From assembly GCF_001189535.1 (NCBI RefSeq), contig NZ_CP012070.1, positions 558,001 to 622,000 of the forward strand: a stretch of DNA of 64,000 nt. Reading direction: 5' to 3'. A model generated the notes under the pieces. The model worked only from the letters and a program-made list of their open reading frames with translations. It did not search any database and was not told where the DNA came from. The stretch comes from Arsenicicoccus sp. oral taxon 190 (lineage in GTDB: Bacteria > Actinomycetota > Actinomycetes > Actinomycetales > Dermatophilaceae). The position numbers and the translations under genes were made by a program. Shown piece after piece: positions 10,339 through 19,559 of this stretch; within the stretch, counting starts at the first letter, position 1; each line of letters opens with the position of its first letter.

Positions 10339-10908
10339 TCAGGTGTGCAGCGCCTCGAACTCCGCCTCGGCGACGGTGTCCGCGTCCGCGTCCAGCCGGA
10401 TGTGCGCCAGGATCGACTGGAGCACCCGCAGGGCCGACGCGGCGCGGTCACCCCAGCTGGACAGGTAGGAGAACTGCCACCACCACAGCGCCTCGACGGG
10501 TCGACCGGCGTCGTGGTGCCGCAGCCCGTGCACGAGGTCCACGCAGATCGAGGCGAGGTCGTTGGACAGCGAGCCCTGCACCAGCTCGCCCGAGGTGACC
10601 GGGTCCACGACGTCGGCGTACTCGTCCAGGCCCTCGAAGAGCGTGGACAGGCCCTCGCGGATCGGGTCGGTGTCGGCGTCCTCGCCCGGGTCGGCCTCGA
10701 ACTGCTCGTCGGGCATCACGTCCTGGATCGCGCCGAGGCGGGCCCCGGCCATCAAGATCTGGGACAGCCCCAGCAGCAGGAACGGGATCGCCGAGTCGGG
10801 GGCGTCGCCGCGGGCCACGTCGGTCACGATGTCGCAGAAGGCGCGGACGTCCTCAGCGGTCCGGCGCTCCACGCCAGCCAGGTCGTCGGCCATGGTCATG
10901 TCAGACAC
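10339..10908 (-). CDS. DUF5063 domain-containing protein
   Basis: 189 residues, a largely helical acidic protein of unknown function that I recognise as DUF5063, commonly found beside recR in actinobacteria. The start GTG at 10906-10908 is favoured because AGGAGG lies 7 nt upstream inside the recR 3' end. It overlaps recR by 8 bp, so translation is probably coupled. An ATG at 10897-10899 is the alternative. No signal peptide or membrane helix is evident; WWWQFSYLSSWGDRAASALR near the C-terminus is aromatic-rich. Function not assigned. Confidence 0.72.
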   Translation of the reverse strand: MSDMTMADDLAGVERRTAEDVRAFCDIVTDVARGDAPDSAIPFLLLGLSQILMAGARLGAIQDVMPDEQFEADPGEDADTDPIREGLSTLFEGLDEYADVVDPVTSGELVQGSLSNDLASICVDLVHGLRHHDAGRPVEALWWWQFSYLSSWGDRAASALRVLQSILAHIRLDADADTVAEAEFEALHT

Positions 10909-11500
10909 TGAGCATCCTCCTGCCCTCGAACGCCCTCCCGAGCGTGACTTCGTCGGCGTACTCCAAGTCTCCACCCACCGGCAGCCCGCTCGCGAGGCGG
11001 CTCACCCGTAGGCCCATCGGCCCGAGCAGCCGGGCCAGGTAGCTCGCGGTGGCCTCGCCCTCGAGGTTGGGGTCGGTGGCGATGATGATCTCGGTGACCT
11101 CGGTCGAGCCCAGCCGGGACATGAGCTCGGTGATGCGCAGGTCGTCGGGCCCGATGCCGTCGATGGGGCTGATCGCGCCGCCGAGCACGTGGTAGCGGCC
11201 CCGGAACTCGCGGGTCCGCTCGATGGCCACGACGTCCTTGGGCTCCTCGACCACGCAGATCAGGCCTGGGTCGCGGCGCGGGTCCTGGCAGATGCGGCAC
11301 TGCTCGGCCTCGGCGACGTTGCCGCACACCACGCAGAACCGCACCTTGGCCTTGACCTGATTGAGCGCCTCCACGAGCCGGCTCACGTCGGCCTGGTCGG
11401 CCTGCAGGATGTGGAACGCGATGCGCTGCGCACTCTTGGGACCGACCCCGGGAAGTCTGCCGAGCTCGTCGATCAGGTCCTGGACCGCGCCTTCATACAC
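10901..11500 (-). CDS. recR: Recombination mediator protein RecR
   Basis: 199 residues, exactly the usual RecR length. It works with RecF and RecO to load RecA on gapped DNA. Domains in order: helix-hairpin-helix (LGRLPGVGPKSAQRIAFHIL, about 13-32), a four-cysteine zinc site (Cys56, 59, 68, 71), a TOPRIM domain (residues about 80-170) and a C-terminal GRAFEGRRML segment. The GTG start at 11498-11500 (VYEGAVQDL) gives the canonical N-terminus and lies 7 nt after TAGGCT (minus strand, 11508-11513). dnaX is 2 kb downstream on the same strand; the two are often neighbours. Confidence 0.96.
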   Translation of the reverse strand: MYEGAVQDLIDELGRLPGVGPKSAQRIAFHILQADQADVSRLVEALNQVKAKVRFCVVCGNVAEAEQCRICQDPRRDPGLICVVEEPKDVVAIERTREFRGRYHVLGGAISPIDGIGPDDLRITELMSRLGSTEVTEIIIATDPNLEGEATASYLARLLGPMGLRVSRLASGLPVGGDLEYADEVTLGRAFEGRRMLSV

Positions 11501-11624
11501 AACCGCGAGCCTATGCCCTGCCACCGACAAACCCGGCGCCCACGCCGCGCGGAGTCGTCCGGGCGCAGCCTCCCTCTCGTCAGCCTGGGTGGTGGCGCGC
11601 GCCGTCGTGGGTGACAGTGGACGT

Positions 11625-12455
11625 ATGACGAGCACCCCTGCCTCGCGTCCCGTCCGCATCGGCGTCCAGCTGCAGCCCCAGCACGCCACCTATCCCCAGC
11701 TGCGCGACGCCGTGCGGCGCGCCGAGGACCTCGGCGTCGACATCGTCTACACGTGGGACCACTTCTATCCGCTCTACGGCGACCCGGACGGGGCCCACTT
11801 CGAGTGCTGGACGACGCTGGCGGCGTGGGCCGAGCAGACGAGCCGGGTGCAGATCGCGGCGCTCGTGACCTGCAACAGCTATCGCAACCCGGACCTGCTG
11901 GCGGACATGGCGCGCACCGTGGACCACATCAGCGACGGCCGGCTGATCCTCGGCATCGGGTCGGGCTGGTTCGAGCGGGACTACGTCGAGTACGGCTACG
12001 ACTTCGGGACCGCGGGGTCCCGGCTCGACGACCTGGCGGCCGCGATGCCGCGGATCAAGGCTCGCTGGGAGCGGCTCAACCCACCGCCGACCCGGCCGAT
12101 CCCCGTGCTGGTCGGTGGCGGCGGGGAGCGCAAGACCCTGCGCATCGTCGCCGAGCACGCCGACGTGTGGCACACCTTCACCGGTGGCGAGGAGCTGGCG
12201 CACAAGCTGGAGGTGCTGCGTCGTCACTGCTCGGACGTGGGCCGGGACCCCGCCGAGATCGAGGTGTCCGTGGGGGTCGGGGGCCGGGGTCGCGAGGGAC
12301 GCCAGCCGGAGGCGCCGGAGGTCGAGGGAGGGCCGCTGCTCGAGCTCGGCGCGACGACCTTCACGATGGGCACCGGTGGCCCGGACCACGACCTGGCGAT
12401 GGTCGAGCCGTGGCTGCGGTGGCGCGACGAGGTCAACGCCGGTCGCTCCTCCTGA
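11625..12455 (+). CDS. LLM class F420-dependent oxidoreductase
   Basis: 276 residues, luciferase-like TIM-barrel protein of the F420-dependent subgroup. Typical segments are VRIGVQLQPQHATYPQLRDA, RAEDLGVDIVYTWDHFYPLY, LVTCNSYRNPDLLADMARTV, DHISDGRLILGIGSGWFERD and IPVLVGGGGERKTLRIVAEH. It probably uses F420 as hydride carrier, consistent with the FO synthase gene fbiC 4 kb away; the substrate is unknown. The ATG at 11625 is chosen because family similarity begins there and a GACAGT box ends 6 nt upstream. Convergent with plsC. Confidence 0.85.
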   Translation: MTSTPASRPVRIGVQLQPQHATYPQLRDAVRRAEDLGVDIVYTWDHFYPLYGDPDGAHFECWTTLAAWAEQTSRVQIAALVTCNSYRNPDLLADMARTVDHISDGRLILGIGSGWFERDYVEYGYDFGTAGSRLDDLAAAMPRIKARWERLNPPPTRPIPVLVGGGGERKTLRIVAEHADVWHTFTGGEELAHKLEVLRRHCSDVGRDPAEIEVSVGVGGRGREGRQPEAPEVEGGPLLELGATTFTMGTGGPDHDLAMVEPWLRWRDEVNAGRSS

Positions 12456-12474
12456 TCGACGGCCGACGGGGACC

Positions 12475-12491
12475 GCCGGCTCGGGGCCGGC
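12475..12491. terminator. Small hairpin between convergent genes
   Basis: GCCGGC-TCGGG-GCCGGC lies in the 54-bp gap between the convergent LLM oxidoreductase and plsC genes. It may terminate either transcript; there is no U tract. Confidence 0.3.
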
Positions 12492-12509
12492 TCGTGATGC
12501 TGGGCGCGG

Positions 12510-13178
12510 CTACTGCGTCGACCGGTCGTTGGCGACGCCGGCGGGCTCCTGCCCGGTGAGGGCCTGGATCGCGGTCATCACCTCGTCGGTCAGCTCGCGG
12601 CGGGCCCGACCCGCGGGCACGTCGTCGAACCGGTCGCCCACCTGGATCGGGGTGCCGAACCTCACGACGACCTTGGCCAGCCTGGGCAGGGAGGCGCCCA
12701 CCGGCTGGATCTGCTCGGTGCCGAGCAGACCGACGGGGACGATGGGGCAGCGCGCCTCGAGCGCCAGCCACGCGACCCCCGTCTTGCCCTTGTAGAGGCG
12801 GCCGTCCCGGGAGCGGGTCCCCTCGGGGTAGATGCCGGTCGCGCCGCCGGCTCGCAGCACGTCGAGCTGCGCCTGCAGCGACTGCTGGGCGGCCCGGGAG
12901 GAGTCCCGGTCGACCGGGATCGCACCCACCGCCTCGAAGAGCTCGCGCCGGATGGTGCCGCTCACCCCGGTGCCGGTGAAGTACTCCGCCTTGGCGAGGA
13001 AGGCCACCTGGCGGGGCGCGGCGAGCGGGATCACGAAGCTGTCGATGAAGGACAAGTGGTTGCTCGCCAGGATGACCGGCCCGGACCGCGGCACGTTGTC
13101 GATGCCCTCGATCGTGGGCCGGTAGACCGCATGGGTCAGCGGCTTGAGCACCGAGTGGACGATTCGGTAGAACATCAA
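12510..13178 (-). CDS. plsC: 1-Acyl-sn-glycerol-3-phosphate acyltransferase
   Basis: 222 residues, a membrane-associated acyltransferase that makes phosphatidic acid from lysophosphatidic acid. The catalytic HX4D motif is NHLSFID (His41, Asp46) and the phosphate-binding motif is PEGTRSRDG (119-123). A GAIPVDRD block and a conserved PVGLLGTEQIQP segment follow. It lies 94 bp downstream of dnaX on the same strand. Other glycerolipid or lipid-carrier acyltransferases share the fold, so the exact acyl acceptor is inferred. Confidence 0.88.
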   Translation of the reverse strand: MMFYRIVHSVLKPLTHAVYRPTIEGIDNVPRSGPVILASNHLSFIDSFVIPLAAPRQVAFLAKAEYFTGTGVSGTIRRELFEAVGAIPVDRDSSRAAQQSLQAQLDVLRAGGATGIYPEGTRSRDGRLYKGKTGVAWLALEARCPIVPVGLLGTEQIQPVGASLPRLAKVVVRFGTPIQVGDRFDDVPAGRARRELTDEVMTAIQALTGQEPAGVANDRSTQ

Positions 13179-13272
13179 CCCTCGCAGGCGTCGTGGTGGG
13201 CGTGCGGGGCGAGCCTAGCCGTGCCGCGCATCGCGCACCCGGCGGGTCCACCGCGTCCGCGTCGCACCGCGG

Positions 13273-15963
13273 TCAGGCCTGGCTGTCGGAGATGATCGTG
13301 CCGCCCAGGACCGAGGCGATCACCTGGGGGCCGGCGGTGCCGCCGGCGTCGTCCACGCTCTCGTCGTCGCGGCTGACGTCGTCGTCGGAGACGCGCCTGA
13401 CCTGGGGAGACCGCTCCTCCTCGCGGCGGGCTCGCTGCATGGCTCGTTGGTATGGCGACAGCGCGGCCACGTCGACCGGCACGCTCTCCTCGTCGACCGG
13501 CTCGTCGTCGTCCTGCGGGCCCTCGTCGGACCTCGGGCCGGGGTCATCGCTGACGTCGCCGCGGCCGTCGCCGGTGTCGTCGTCAGGGCCGTCGCCGGTG
13601 CCGCCGTCAGGGTCACCGCCGGGCGCCTCGCCGTGGCGAGGGGGCGGCGGCGCGGTGGCCGCACCGGGACCACCCGCGTTGTCTTCCCCGCCCGGCTGCT
13701 CGCCATCGCCCGCGGTGTCGGGTCCACCGGCGGTCGCCCAGTCCGGGGCCGGACCACCGGCCTCCCAGCCGCCGCCCGGGTCGGGGGCGCGGTCGGGGAC
13801 GCCGAGCGCCTCCCGCAGCCCCGGTGAACCGGCGCTCGGGGCGGCTCCGCCGCCGGCCGCGCCGCCCGGCGCACCGGCACGAGCAGCAGCACCGGCGATG
13901 GCGCCGCCGTTGCCGTCGGGCGCGTCGTTGCCGTGGGGGGCGTCGTTGCGGGCAGCCGTGTCGGTGCGGTCCGTGGTGCCGCTACGGTCCGCGGGCCCGT
14001 GGCCGGCCGGTGGGGCCGGAGCCTCGGTCGGGCGGGGCGGGGGCGCGGCCTGCGGCGGCGTCGTCCGACGCGGTGCCTCGGCCGCGTGGGACGCGAGCGG
14101 CACGCCCTCGACGACCGCGTCGACGCCGATGACGTCGATGAGGGCCTGCCGCACCACCTCCGGGTGCACCTTGCTGGTCGAGAAGTTGCGCGCGACGCCG
14201 GGGTTGTTGATGCCGAGCACCACGCGGCGCCCGTCGAACTCCAGCACCTGCGCGTGCTCGGACAGCATCGTCCAGGTGACGCGCTTCTCCCGGAAGACCC
14301 GGGCGAGGACGTCGGGCCACGCACGGCGCAGCATGTCGGCGTCGACGCCGCCCGGGGCCGCGGCCGGCCTGGCGGCACCGGACGCCCGGCCCACGGTGTG
14401 GTCCGCGCCGCGCTGCGGGCTTCCGGGCTGCTCCGCTGCCAGCCGGCCCCCACCAGGCTGAGCCTCGCAAGGGCGACCCCCGCCAGGCTGAGCCCCGCCA
14501 GGCTGGCCGCCGCCGGCCGGGCCCGCTGCTGCGCTCTCCCGCTGCTCACCGTGTTGCGCCTCGTCCTGGCGCGCGTGCTGCTGCTGCAGCGCCTCACGCT
14601 CCTCGGCGGAGACGCCCCCGCTGGCAGGGGGCTGCTGGTCGGCGGCCTGGGCCGGTCGCAACGGCTCCTCGGTGACCCGCGCGGCGGACGCCGCCACGGA
14701 CTCGCGCTGGTCCACGCCCTGGTCGGCGACGGCCGACACCCGACCACCAGCGGCCGTCGGTCCCCCGGTGGGCAGCGGGGACGCCGCTGCTCCGGGGTGC
14801 CCGCCGAGCTCCAGGCGACGCTCGAGCCGGTCCAGGCGGGCGGCATACCCCTGCTCCCCCACGGCTCCGGGCAGCAGCAGCCGGGCACACACCAGCTCCA
14901 GCTGCAGCCGCGGCGAGGTCGCCCCGGTCATCTCGGTGAGGCCGGTGTTGACCACGTCGGCGGCCCGGGACAGCGCCCCGCCGCCGAAGGCCGCGGCCTG
15001 GGCGCGCATCCGCTCCAGCTGGTCCTCGGGCGCCCCCCGCAGGACCGCACCCGCTCCCTCCCCCGTGGCCAGCACCACGATGAGGTCGCGCAACCGCTCG
15101 AGCAGGTCCTCGAGGAAGCGCCGCGGGTCCTGCCCGGACTCGATGACCCGGTCGACCTGGCGGAACACGGAGGCGCCGTCGCCGGCGGCGAGGGCGTCCA
15201 CGGTGGCGTCGAGCAGCTCGACCTCGGTGAAGCCGAGCAGCGCGGCGGCGCGCTCGTAGGTCAGCCCCTCGTCCCCGGCGCCGGCCATCAGCTGGTCCAG
15301 CACCGACAGCGAGTCCCGCACCGAGCCGCCACCGGCCCGGATCACGAAGGACAGGACACCCGGGGCCACCTTGACCCCCTCGGTGTCGCACAGCTGCTGC
15401 AGGTAGTCCGTCAGCCGGGCCGGGGGCACCAGCCGGAAGGGGTAGTGGTGGGTGCGGGAGCGGATCGTCCCGATGACCTTCTCCGGCTCGGTCGTCGCGA
15501 AGACGAACTTCACGTGCTCCGGCGGCTCCTCGACGATCTTGAGCAGCGCGTTGAAGCCCTGCGGCGTCACCATGTGCGCCTCGTCGATGATGTAGACCTT
15601 GAAGCGCGAGCGCGCCGGGCCGTAGGACGCCTTCTCCCGCAGGTCACGGGCGTCGTCGACACCACCGTGGGACGCGGCGTCGATCTCGATGACGTCGACG
15701 GACCCGCTCCCGCCACGCGCCAGCGCCACGCACGACTCACAGGTGCCGCAGGGGGTGTCGGTCGGCCCCTGCTCGCAGTTGAGGCAGCGGGCCAGGATCC
15801 GCGCGGAGGTGGTCTTGCCGCAGCCGCGGGGCCCGCTGAAGAGGTACGCGTGGCTGATGCGCCCGCTGCGCAGGGCCTGCATCAACGGCTCGGTGACGTG
15901 CTCCTGCCCGATGACGTCGGCGAACGCCTCGGGGCGGTAGCGGCGGTAGAGGGCTGTGCTCAC
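13273..15963 (-). CDS. dnaX: DNA polymerase III subunit gamma/tau
   Basis: 896 residues. This clamp-loader ATPase assembles the replicative polymerase on DNA. The Walker A loop is GPRGCGKT (44-51), followed by four zinc cysteines (Cys63, 72, 75, 78 region), Walker B IIDEAHM and the sensor stretch FATTEPEKVIGTIRSRTHHY. A tau-like domain follows, where DMLRRAWPDVLARVFREKRV is conserved. The region after about 560 is a long Pro/Gly/Asp-rich disordered tail typical of actinobacterial DnaX. No slippery heptamer was seen. The GTG start is 7 nt after TAGGGT (minus strand, 15971-15976). SRP RNA lies just upstream on the same strand. Confidence 0.96.
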   Translation of the reverse strand: MSTALYRRYRPEAFADVIGQEHVTEPLMQALRSGRISHAYLFSGPRGCGKTTSARILARCLNCEQGPTDTPCGTCESCVALARGGSGSVDVIEIDAASHGGVDDARDLREKASYGPARSRFKVYIIDEAHMVTPQGFNALLKIVEEPPEHVKFVFATTEPEKVIGTIRSRTHHYPFRLVPPARLTDYLQQLCDTEGVKVAPGVLSFVIRAGGGSVRDSLSVLDQLMAGAGDEGLTYERAAALLGFTEVELLDATVDALAAGDGASVFRQVDRVIESGQDPRRFLEDLLERLRDLIVVLATGEGAGAVLRGAPEDQLERMRAQAAAFGGGALSRAADVVNTGLTEMTGATSPRLQLELVCARLLLPGAVGEQGYAARLDRLERRLELGGHPGAAASPLPTGGPTAAGGRVSAVADQGVDQRESVAASAARVTEEPLRPAQAADQQPPASGGVSAEEREALQQQHARQDEAQHGEQRESAAAGPAGGGQPGGAQPGGGRPCEAQPGGGRLAAEQPGSPQRGADHTVGRASGAARPAAAPGGVDADMLRRAWPDVLARVFREKRVTWTMLSEHAQVLEFDGRRVVLGINNPGVARNFSTSKVHPEVVRQALIDVIGVDAVVEGVPLASHAAEAPRRTTPPQAAPPPRPTEAPAPPAGHGPADRSGTTDRTDTAARNDAPHGNDAPDGNGGAIAGAAARAGAPGGAAGGGAAPSAGSPGLREALGVPDRAPDPGGGWEAGGPAPDWATAGGPDTAGDGEQPGGEDNAGGPGAATAPPPPRHGEAPGGDPDGGTGDGPDDDTGDGRGDVSDDPGPRSDEGPQDDDEPVDEESVPVDVAALSPYQRAMQRARREEERSPQVRRVSDDDVSRDDESVDDAGGTAGPQVIASVLGGTIISDSQA

Positions 15964-15976
15964 GGGTCAGACCCTA
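15961..15976 (-). promoter_or_regulatory. Leaderless promoter -10 box of dnaX
   Basis: TAGGGT on the minus strand (15971-15976) is followed by 7 nt and the GTG start codon (15961-15963), giving a transcript with no 5' leader. Confidence 0.5.
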
Positions 15977-16011
15977 GCCGTCACCACCGACAAGGGGTAC
16001 GCCGTGGCATG

Positions 16012-16103
16012 CAGGACCCCCCGCGCACCTGGAAGAGCTCTCTTACCCTTGCTGCATTCCTGCCCTGGGGGAGTTGGGAGAGGTACCACCACGCGGGGGG
16101 CCG
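16012..16103 (-). ncRNA. ffs: Signal recognition particle RNA (4.5S-type, small bacterial)
   Basis: Read on the minus strand, the sequence folds into one long hairpin closed by CCCCCCGCG / CGCGGGGGG. The apical region contains CCAGGGCAGGAATGCAGCAA followed by GGGTAA, the conserved SRP domain IV loop that binds Ffh. It guides co-translational targeting of membrane proteins. A -10 box TACGAT (minus strand, 16110-16115) places the transcript start near 16103. Position next to dnaX is common. The exact ends are uncertain by a few bases. Confidence 0.9.
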
Positions 16104-16200
16104 GCTCCCATCGTAGTCCAGCCCCGGGCCGCCCAACCAATCCCGGCGCCCGCGCCGTGCTCCCCCTGGACGGGCGGTGGGGTCTGTCGGCGCCCCGACG

Positions 16201-16214
16201 TAGCGTGGTGGCCA
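16201..16214 (+). promoter_or_regulatory. Leaderless promoter -10 box of fbiC
   Basis: TAGCGT at 16201-16206 is followed by 7 nt and the ATG at 16214. Confidence 0.5.
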
Positions 16215-18781
16215 TGACGCACGACACCGGGTCCAGCCACGCGATGCGCCGGGCCCTCGCCCGGGCGAGGGACGGCAAGGCGCTGGACGCCGCCGAGGCG
16301 GAGGTGCTGCTCGGCGCTCGCGGCGCTGACCTCGAGGCGCTGTCCGCCGTGGCCACCCGGGTCCGGGACGCCGCCCTGACCCGGGCGGGGCGCCCGGGCG
16401 TCGTCACCTACTCCCGCAAGGTCTTCGTGCCCCTTACCCGGCTGTGCCGGGACCGTTGCCACTACTGCACGTTCGCGACGACCCCGGGACGCGTCGAGGC
16501 GGCATACCTCTCGCTCGACGAGGTCGTCCAGATCGCTCGGGAGGGCGCCGCCCAGGGCTGCAAGGAGGCGCTCTTCACCCTCGGCGACCGGCCCGAGGAC
16601 CGCTGGCCCGCAGCGCGAGAGTGGTTGGACAGCAAGGGGTATGACGACACCCTGGCGTATGTCCGCGCCGCCGCGATCCGGGTGCTGGAGGAGACCGGCC
16701 TGCTCCCCCACCTCAACCCCGGCGTCCTGAGCTGGTCCGACCTGCAGCGCCTCAAGCCCGTCGCGCCGTCGATGGGGATGATGCTCGAGTCCACCTCGAC
16801 GGCGCTGACCGAGCCCGGCGGCCCTCACTTCGGCTCGCCCGACAAGGACCCCGTCGTCCGGCTGCGGGTGATCGAGGACGCGGGACGGGTCGGGGTGCCG
16901 TTCACGACCGGGATCCTCGTCGGCATCGGCGAGACGCCGGCCGACCGCGTCGAGTCGATCCTCGCGATCCGTCGCCTCGCGCGGGAGTACCACCACGTGC
17001 AGGAGGTGATCGTCCAGAACTTCCGCGCCAAGGACGACACCGCGATGCGGGGTGCCGAGGACGTCGGGCTCGAGGAGTACCTCGCCACGATCGCCGTCAC
17101 CCGCATCCTGCTCGGCCCGGGCACCAGCGTGCAGGCGCCACCCAACCTCACCGACCTCGACGACTGCTCCCGGCTGCTGGCCGCGGGGGTGGACGACTGG
17201 GGCGGCGTCTCCCCCGTCACGCCCGACCACGTCAACCCCGAGCGTCCCTGGCCCGAGATCGAGCGCCTGCGCGCGGCCACCGCAGCCGCCGGACTCGAGC
17301 TGCGCGAGCGCCTCACCGCCCACCCGAGGTTCGTGCAGGGGTCGCTGACCCGCGACGAGCCGTGGATCGACCCGCGCCTGCACGGACACGTCGCCGCGCT
17401 GGCCGACCCCACGACGGGCCTGGCCCGGGAGGACGCGCGGCCGCAGGGACGGACGTGGCAGGAGCCGGACGGCGGGTTCGCCACCAGCGGGCTGGCCGCG
17501 AGCCGGGGCCGGGTCGACCTGCACGCCTCCATCGACACGACCGGCCGCAGCGAGGACCGACGCAGCGACTTCGGCGAGGTCTACGGCGACTGGGCGGCCG
17601 TCGCCGAGCGGGCGACGAGGAGCGCCACCGGCGACGGTGGCGCGGCGGGCGCGGCATACGGGCTGCAGGTGTCGACGCCCTCCGACGCCCGGCAGGCGCT
17701 GGCGCGGGCCGAGCAGGACCCCGCGGGGCTGTCCGACGAGGACTACCTGGCGCTGCTGACGTGCGACGGCGACGACCTCGAGGCCGTGACCCGGCTGGCG
17801 GACGAGCTGCGCCGCGAGACCGTGGGCGAGGAGGTCACGTACGTCCTCAACCGCAACATCAACTTCACCAACGTCTGCTACGTCGGGTGCCGGTTCTGCG
17901 CGTTCGCGCAGCGCAAGACCGACGCCGACGCGTTCACCCTGTCCCTGGACGACATCGCGCAGCGGGCGGGCGAGGCCGTGGCGCTCGGTGCCACCGAGGT
18001 GTGCCTGCAGGGCGGCATCAGCCCCGCCCTGCGGCCCGGCGACTACGCGCGGATCGTGCGGGCCATCAAGGACGTCCAGCCGCAGCTGCACGTGCACGCC
18101 TTCTCCCCCATGGAGATCGCGACCGCCTCCGCCAAGGCCGGCGTCTCGCCGCGCGCCTGGCTCGAGGAGCTGCGCGAGGCCGGCCTGGACTCCATCCCGG
18201 GCACGGCCGCCGAGATCCTCGACGACGACGTCCGCTGGGTGCTGACCAAGGGCAAGCTGCCGACCGCGCAGTGGATCGAGATCGTCGAGACCGCCCACGC
18301 GCTCGGCATCCCCAGCTCCTCGACCATGATGTACGGCCACGTCGACCACCCCCGCCACTGGGTCGGCCACCTGCGCACCCTCGCCGGGATCCAGGACCGC
18401 ACGGGTGGGTTCACGGAGTTCGTGCCGCTGCCGTTCGTGCACACCAACGCGCCGGTCTACCTCGCCGGGGTCGCGCGACCCGGGCCGACGCTGCGCGACA
18501 ACCGGGCCGTGCACGCGGTCGCCCGCATCCTGCTGCACGGCCGCATCCGCCACGTGCAGACCTCGTGGGTCAAGCTCGGCGTCGACGGGACCCGGCTCAT
18601 GCTGCGCGGCGGCGCCGACGACCTCGGCGGCACCCTGATGGAGGAGACCATCAGCCGTATGGCGGGCTCGGAGCACGGCTCGGCCAAGACGGTCGCGGAG
18701 CTGCGGGAGATCACCGACGGGATCGGGCGCCCCCTGCGCCAGCGCTCGACGACCTACGCCCCGCTGCAGCCCACGTCCTGA
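16214..18781 (+). CDS. fbiC: Bifunctional FO biosynthesis protein CofGH (7,8-didemethyl-8-hydroxy-5-deazariboflavin synthase)
   Basis: 855 residues, the same size as mycobacterial FbiC. It makes FO, the deazaflavin chromophore of cofactor F420, from tyrosine and a flavin pathway intermediate. There are two radical SAM domains: the N-terminal CofG half with Cys78, Cys82, Cys85 (CRDRCHYC) and the C-terminal CofH half with Cys555, Cys559, Cys562 (CYVGCRFC). The start at 16214 is supported by a leaderless promoter. The remaining F420 genes (fbiA, fbiB, fbiD) are not in the window. FO can also be used by DNA photolyases. An LLM F420-type oxidoreductase is encoded nearby. Confidence 0.97.
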   Translation: MTHDTGSSHAMRRALARARDGKALDAAEAEVLLGARGADLEALSAVATRVRDAALTRAGRPGVVTYSRKVFVPLTRLCRDRCHYCTFATTPGRVEAAYLSLDEVVQIAREGAAQGCKEALFTLGDRPEDRWPAAREWLDSKGYDDTLAYVRAAAIRVLEETGLLPHLNPGVLSWSDLQRLKPVAPSMGMMLESTSTALTEPGGPHFGSPDKDPVVRLRVIEDAGRVGVPFTTGILVGIGETPADRVESILAIRRLAREYHHVQEVIVQNFRAKDDTAMRGAEDVGLEEYLATIAVTRILLGPGTSVQAPPNLTDLDDCSRLLAAGVDDWGGVSPVTPDHVNPERPWPEIERLRAATAAAGLELRERLTAHPRFVQGSLTRDEPWIDPRLHGHVAALADPTTGLAREDARPQGRTWQEPDGGFATSGLAASRGRVDLHASIDTTGRSEDRRSDFGEVYGDWAAVAERATRSATGDGGAAGAAYGLQVSTPSDARQALARAEQDPAGLSDEDYLALLTCDGDDLEAVTRLADELRRETVGEEVTYVLNRNINFTNVCYVGCRFCAFAQRKTDADAFTLSLDDIAQRAGEAVALGATEVCLQGGISPALRPGDYARIVRAIKDVQPQLHVHAFSPMEIATASAKAGVSPRAWLEELREAGLDSIPGTAAEILDDDVRWVLTKGKLPTAQWIEIVETAHALGIPSSSTMMYGHVDHPRHWVGHLRTLAGIQDRTGGFTEFVPLPFVHTNAPVYLAGVARPGPTLRDNRAVHAVARILLHGRIRHVQTSWVKLGVDGTRLMLRGGADDLGGTLMEETISRMAGSEHGSAKTVAELREITDGIGRPLRQRSTTYAPLQPTS

Positions 18782-18797
18782 TCGCGGGCCGACCGGG

Positions 18798-18840
18798 GCC
18801 GGGCGGTCGACCGAGCCGGGCGGTCGACCGAGCCGGGCGG
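18798..18840. repeat. 17-bp tandem repeat, about 2.5 copies, after fbiC
   Basis: Unit GCCGGGCGGTCGACCGA at 18798-18814 and 18815-18831 (identical), with a partial third copy to 18839. It starts 17 bp after the fbiC stop codon. Confidence 0.8.
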
Positions 18841-18862
18841 GGACGGGCGCCGACCGACGCGC

Positions 18863-18897
18863 AGAGGCCCCGCACCGACGAACGGTGCGGGGCCTCT
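18863..18897. terminator. Perfect 15-bp hairpin terminator between fbiC and tRNA-Ser
   Basis: AGAGGCCCCGCACCG, loop ACGAA, CGGTGCGGGGCCTCT: a perfect 15-bp stem. It lies 80 bp after fbiC and directly after the 3' end of the minus-strand tRNA-Ser gene, so it can serve both directions. Confidence 0.75.
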
Positions 18898-18901
18898 GGA
18901 C

Positions 18902-18989
18902 TGGCGGAGGATGGGGGATTTGAACCCCCGAGGGTTTTATCCCAACACGATTTCCAATCGTGCGCACTAGGCCACTATGCGAATCCTCC
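18902..18989 (-). tRNA. tRNA-Ser, anticodon GGA
   Basis: An 88-nt gene with encoded CCA. The acceptor stem is GGAGGAT/ATCCTCC, the anticodon stem-loop is CACGA-TTGGAAA-TCGTG with anticodon GGA, the long variable arm is typical of class II serine tRNAs, and the T-loop is GGTTCAAATC. It reads UCC and UCU codons. A -10 box TACATT (minus strand, 18997-19002) lies just upstream. Confidence 0.95.
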
Positions 18990-19108
18990 GCCGAGAAATG
19001 TACCGGATGGGGCGGCCCCGCTCACAATCGAGCGTCACCGCCCCGTCGCCGGCCGTTCACCGGCCCCGACCACGGCGCAGGCGCGTCGTGGCCGCAGGCG
19101 CGAGCGGG

Positions 19109-19559
19109 TCAGTTGCTGCAGGTCTGCGTCCCGGCGGGCACGGCGATCCCGTCGAAGGCGGCGGCGACCGAGGTGCACTGCGCGGAGCCCTTGCCGTAGA
19201 TCGCCTTTGCCTGGCGGATCGCCCCCTCGCGCGCCTCGGCGTAGCCGGAGCGGGAGGTCAGCTCGTTGGTGAGCGTGGCGTACCAGACCTTGGCGGCGAC
19301 GTCGCGGCCGGCACCGGTGACGGGCTTGTTGTTGCAGGTCGGGCTGTTGGAGCTCACGCCGTTGACGGTCTTGGCGCCCGAGCCCTCGGAGGCCAGGTAG
19401 AACCAGTGGTTGAGCGGTCCCGAGGAGTAGTGCACGTTGAGCCGGCCGACCTTGGAGGACCAGCAGTCGGCGCTGCGGCCGTCCTTGCTCGGCTTGTCCA
19501 GGTAGCGGAACGGCGCGCTGCCTGGGGTGCTGACCCCGGCGGACGTGACGACCTGAGGC
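19109..19559 (-). pseudogene. C-terminal remnant of an M4 (thermolysin-type) metallopeptidase
   Basis: About 150 codons that clearly match the C-terminal helical domain of M4 neutral proteases: PFRYLDKPSKDGRSADCW, VHYSSGPLNHWFYLASEGSG and TGAGRDVAAKVWYATLT. The catalytic half with HEXXH and the downstream glutamate is absent. In this frame the sequence runs upstream directly into the 3' end of the HerA-like ATPase gene (stop at 19563-19565), with no family similarity and no convincing start codon. It is best read as a gene broken by a rearrangement at about 19560. A separate short protein starting at GTG 19433-19435 is possible but would lack activity. Confidence 0.75.

Noticed and set aside
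13273..15963. Programmed frameshift producing a short gamma subunit
   Set aside because: No A-rich slippery heptamer or downstream stimulator was seen in dnaX.
13933..16116. Long plus-strand open frame opposite dnaX
   Set aside because: It mirrors the dnaX codon pattern, has no recognisable domain and consists of low-complexity residues; a GC-rich shadow frame.
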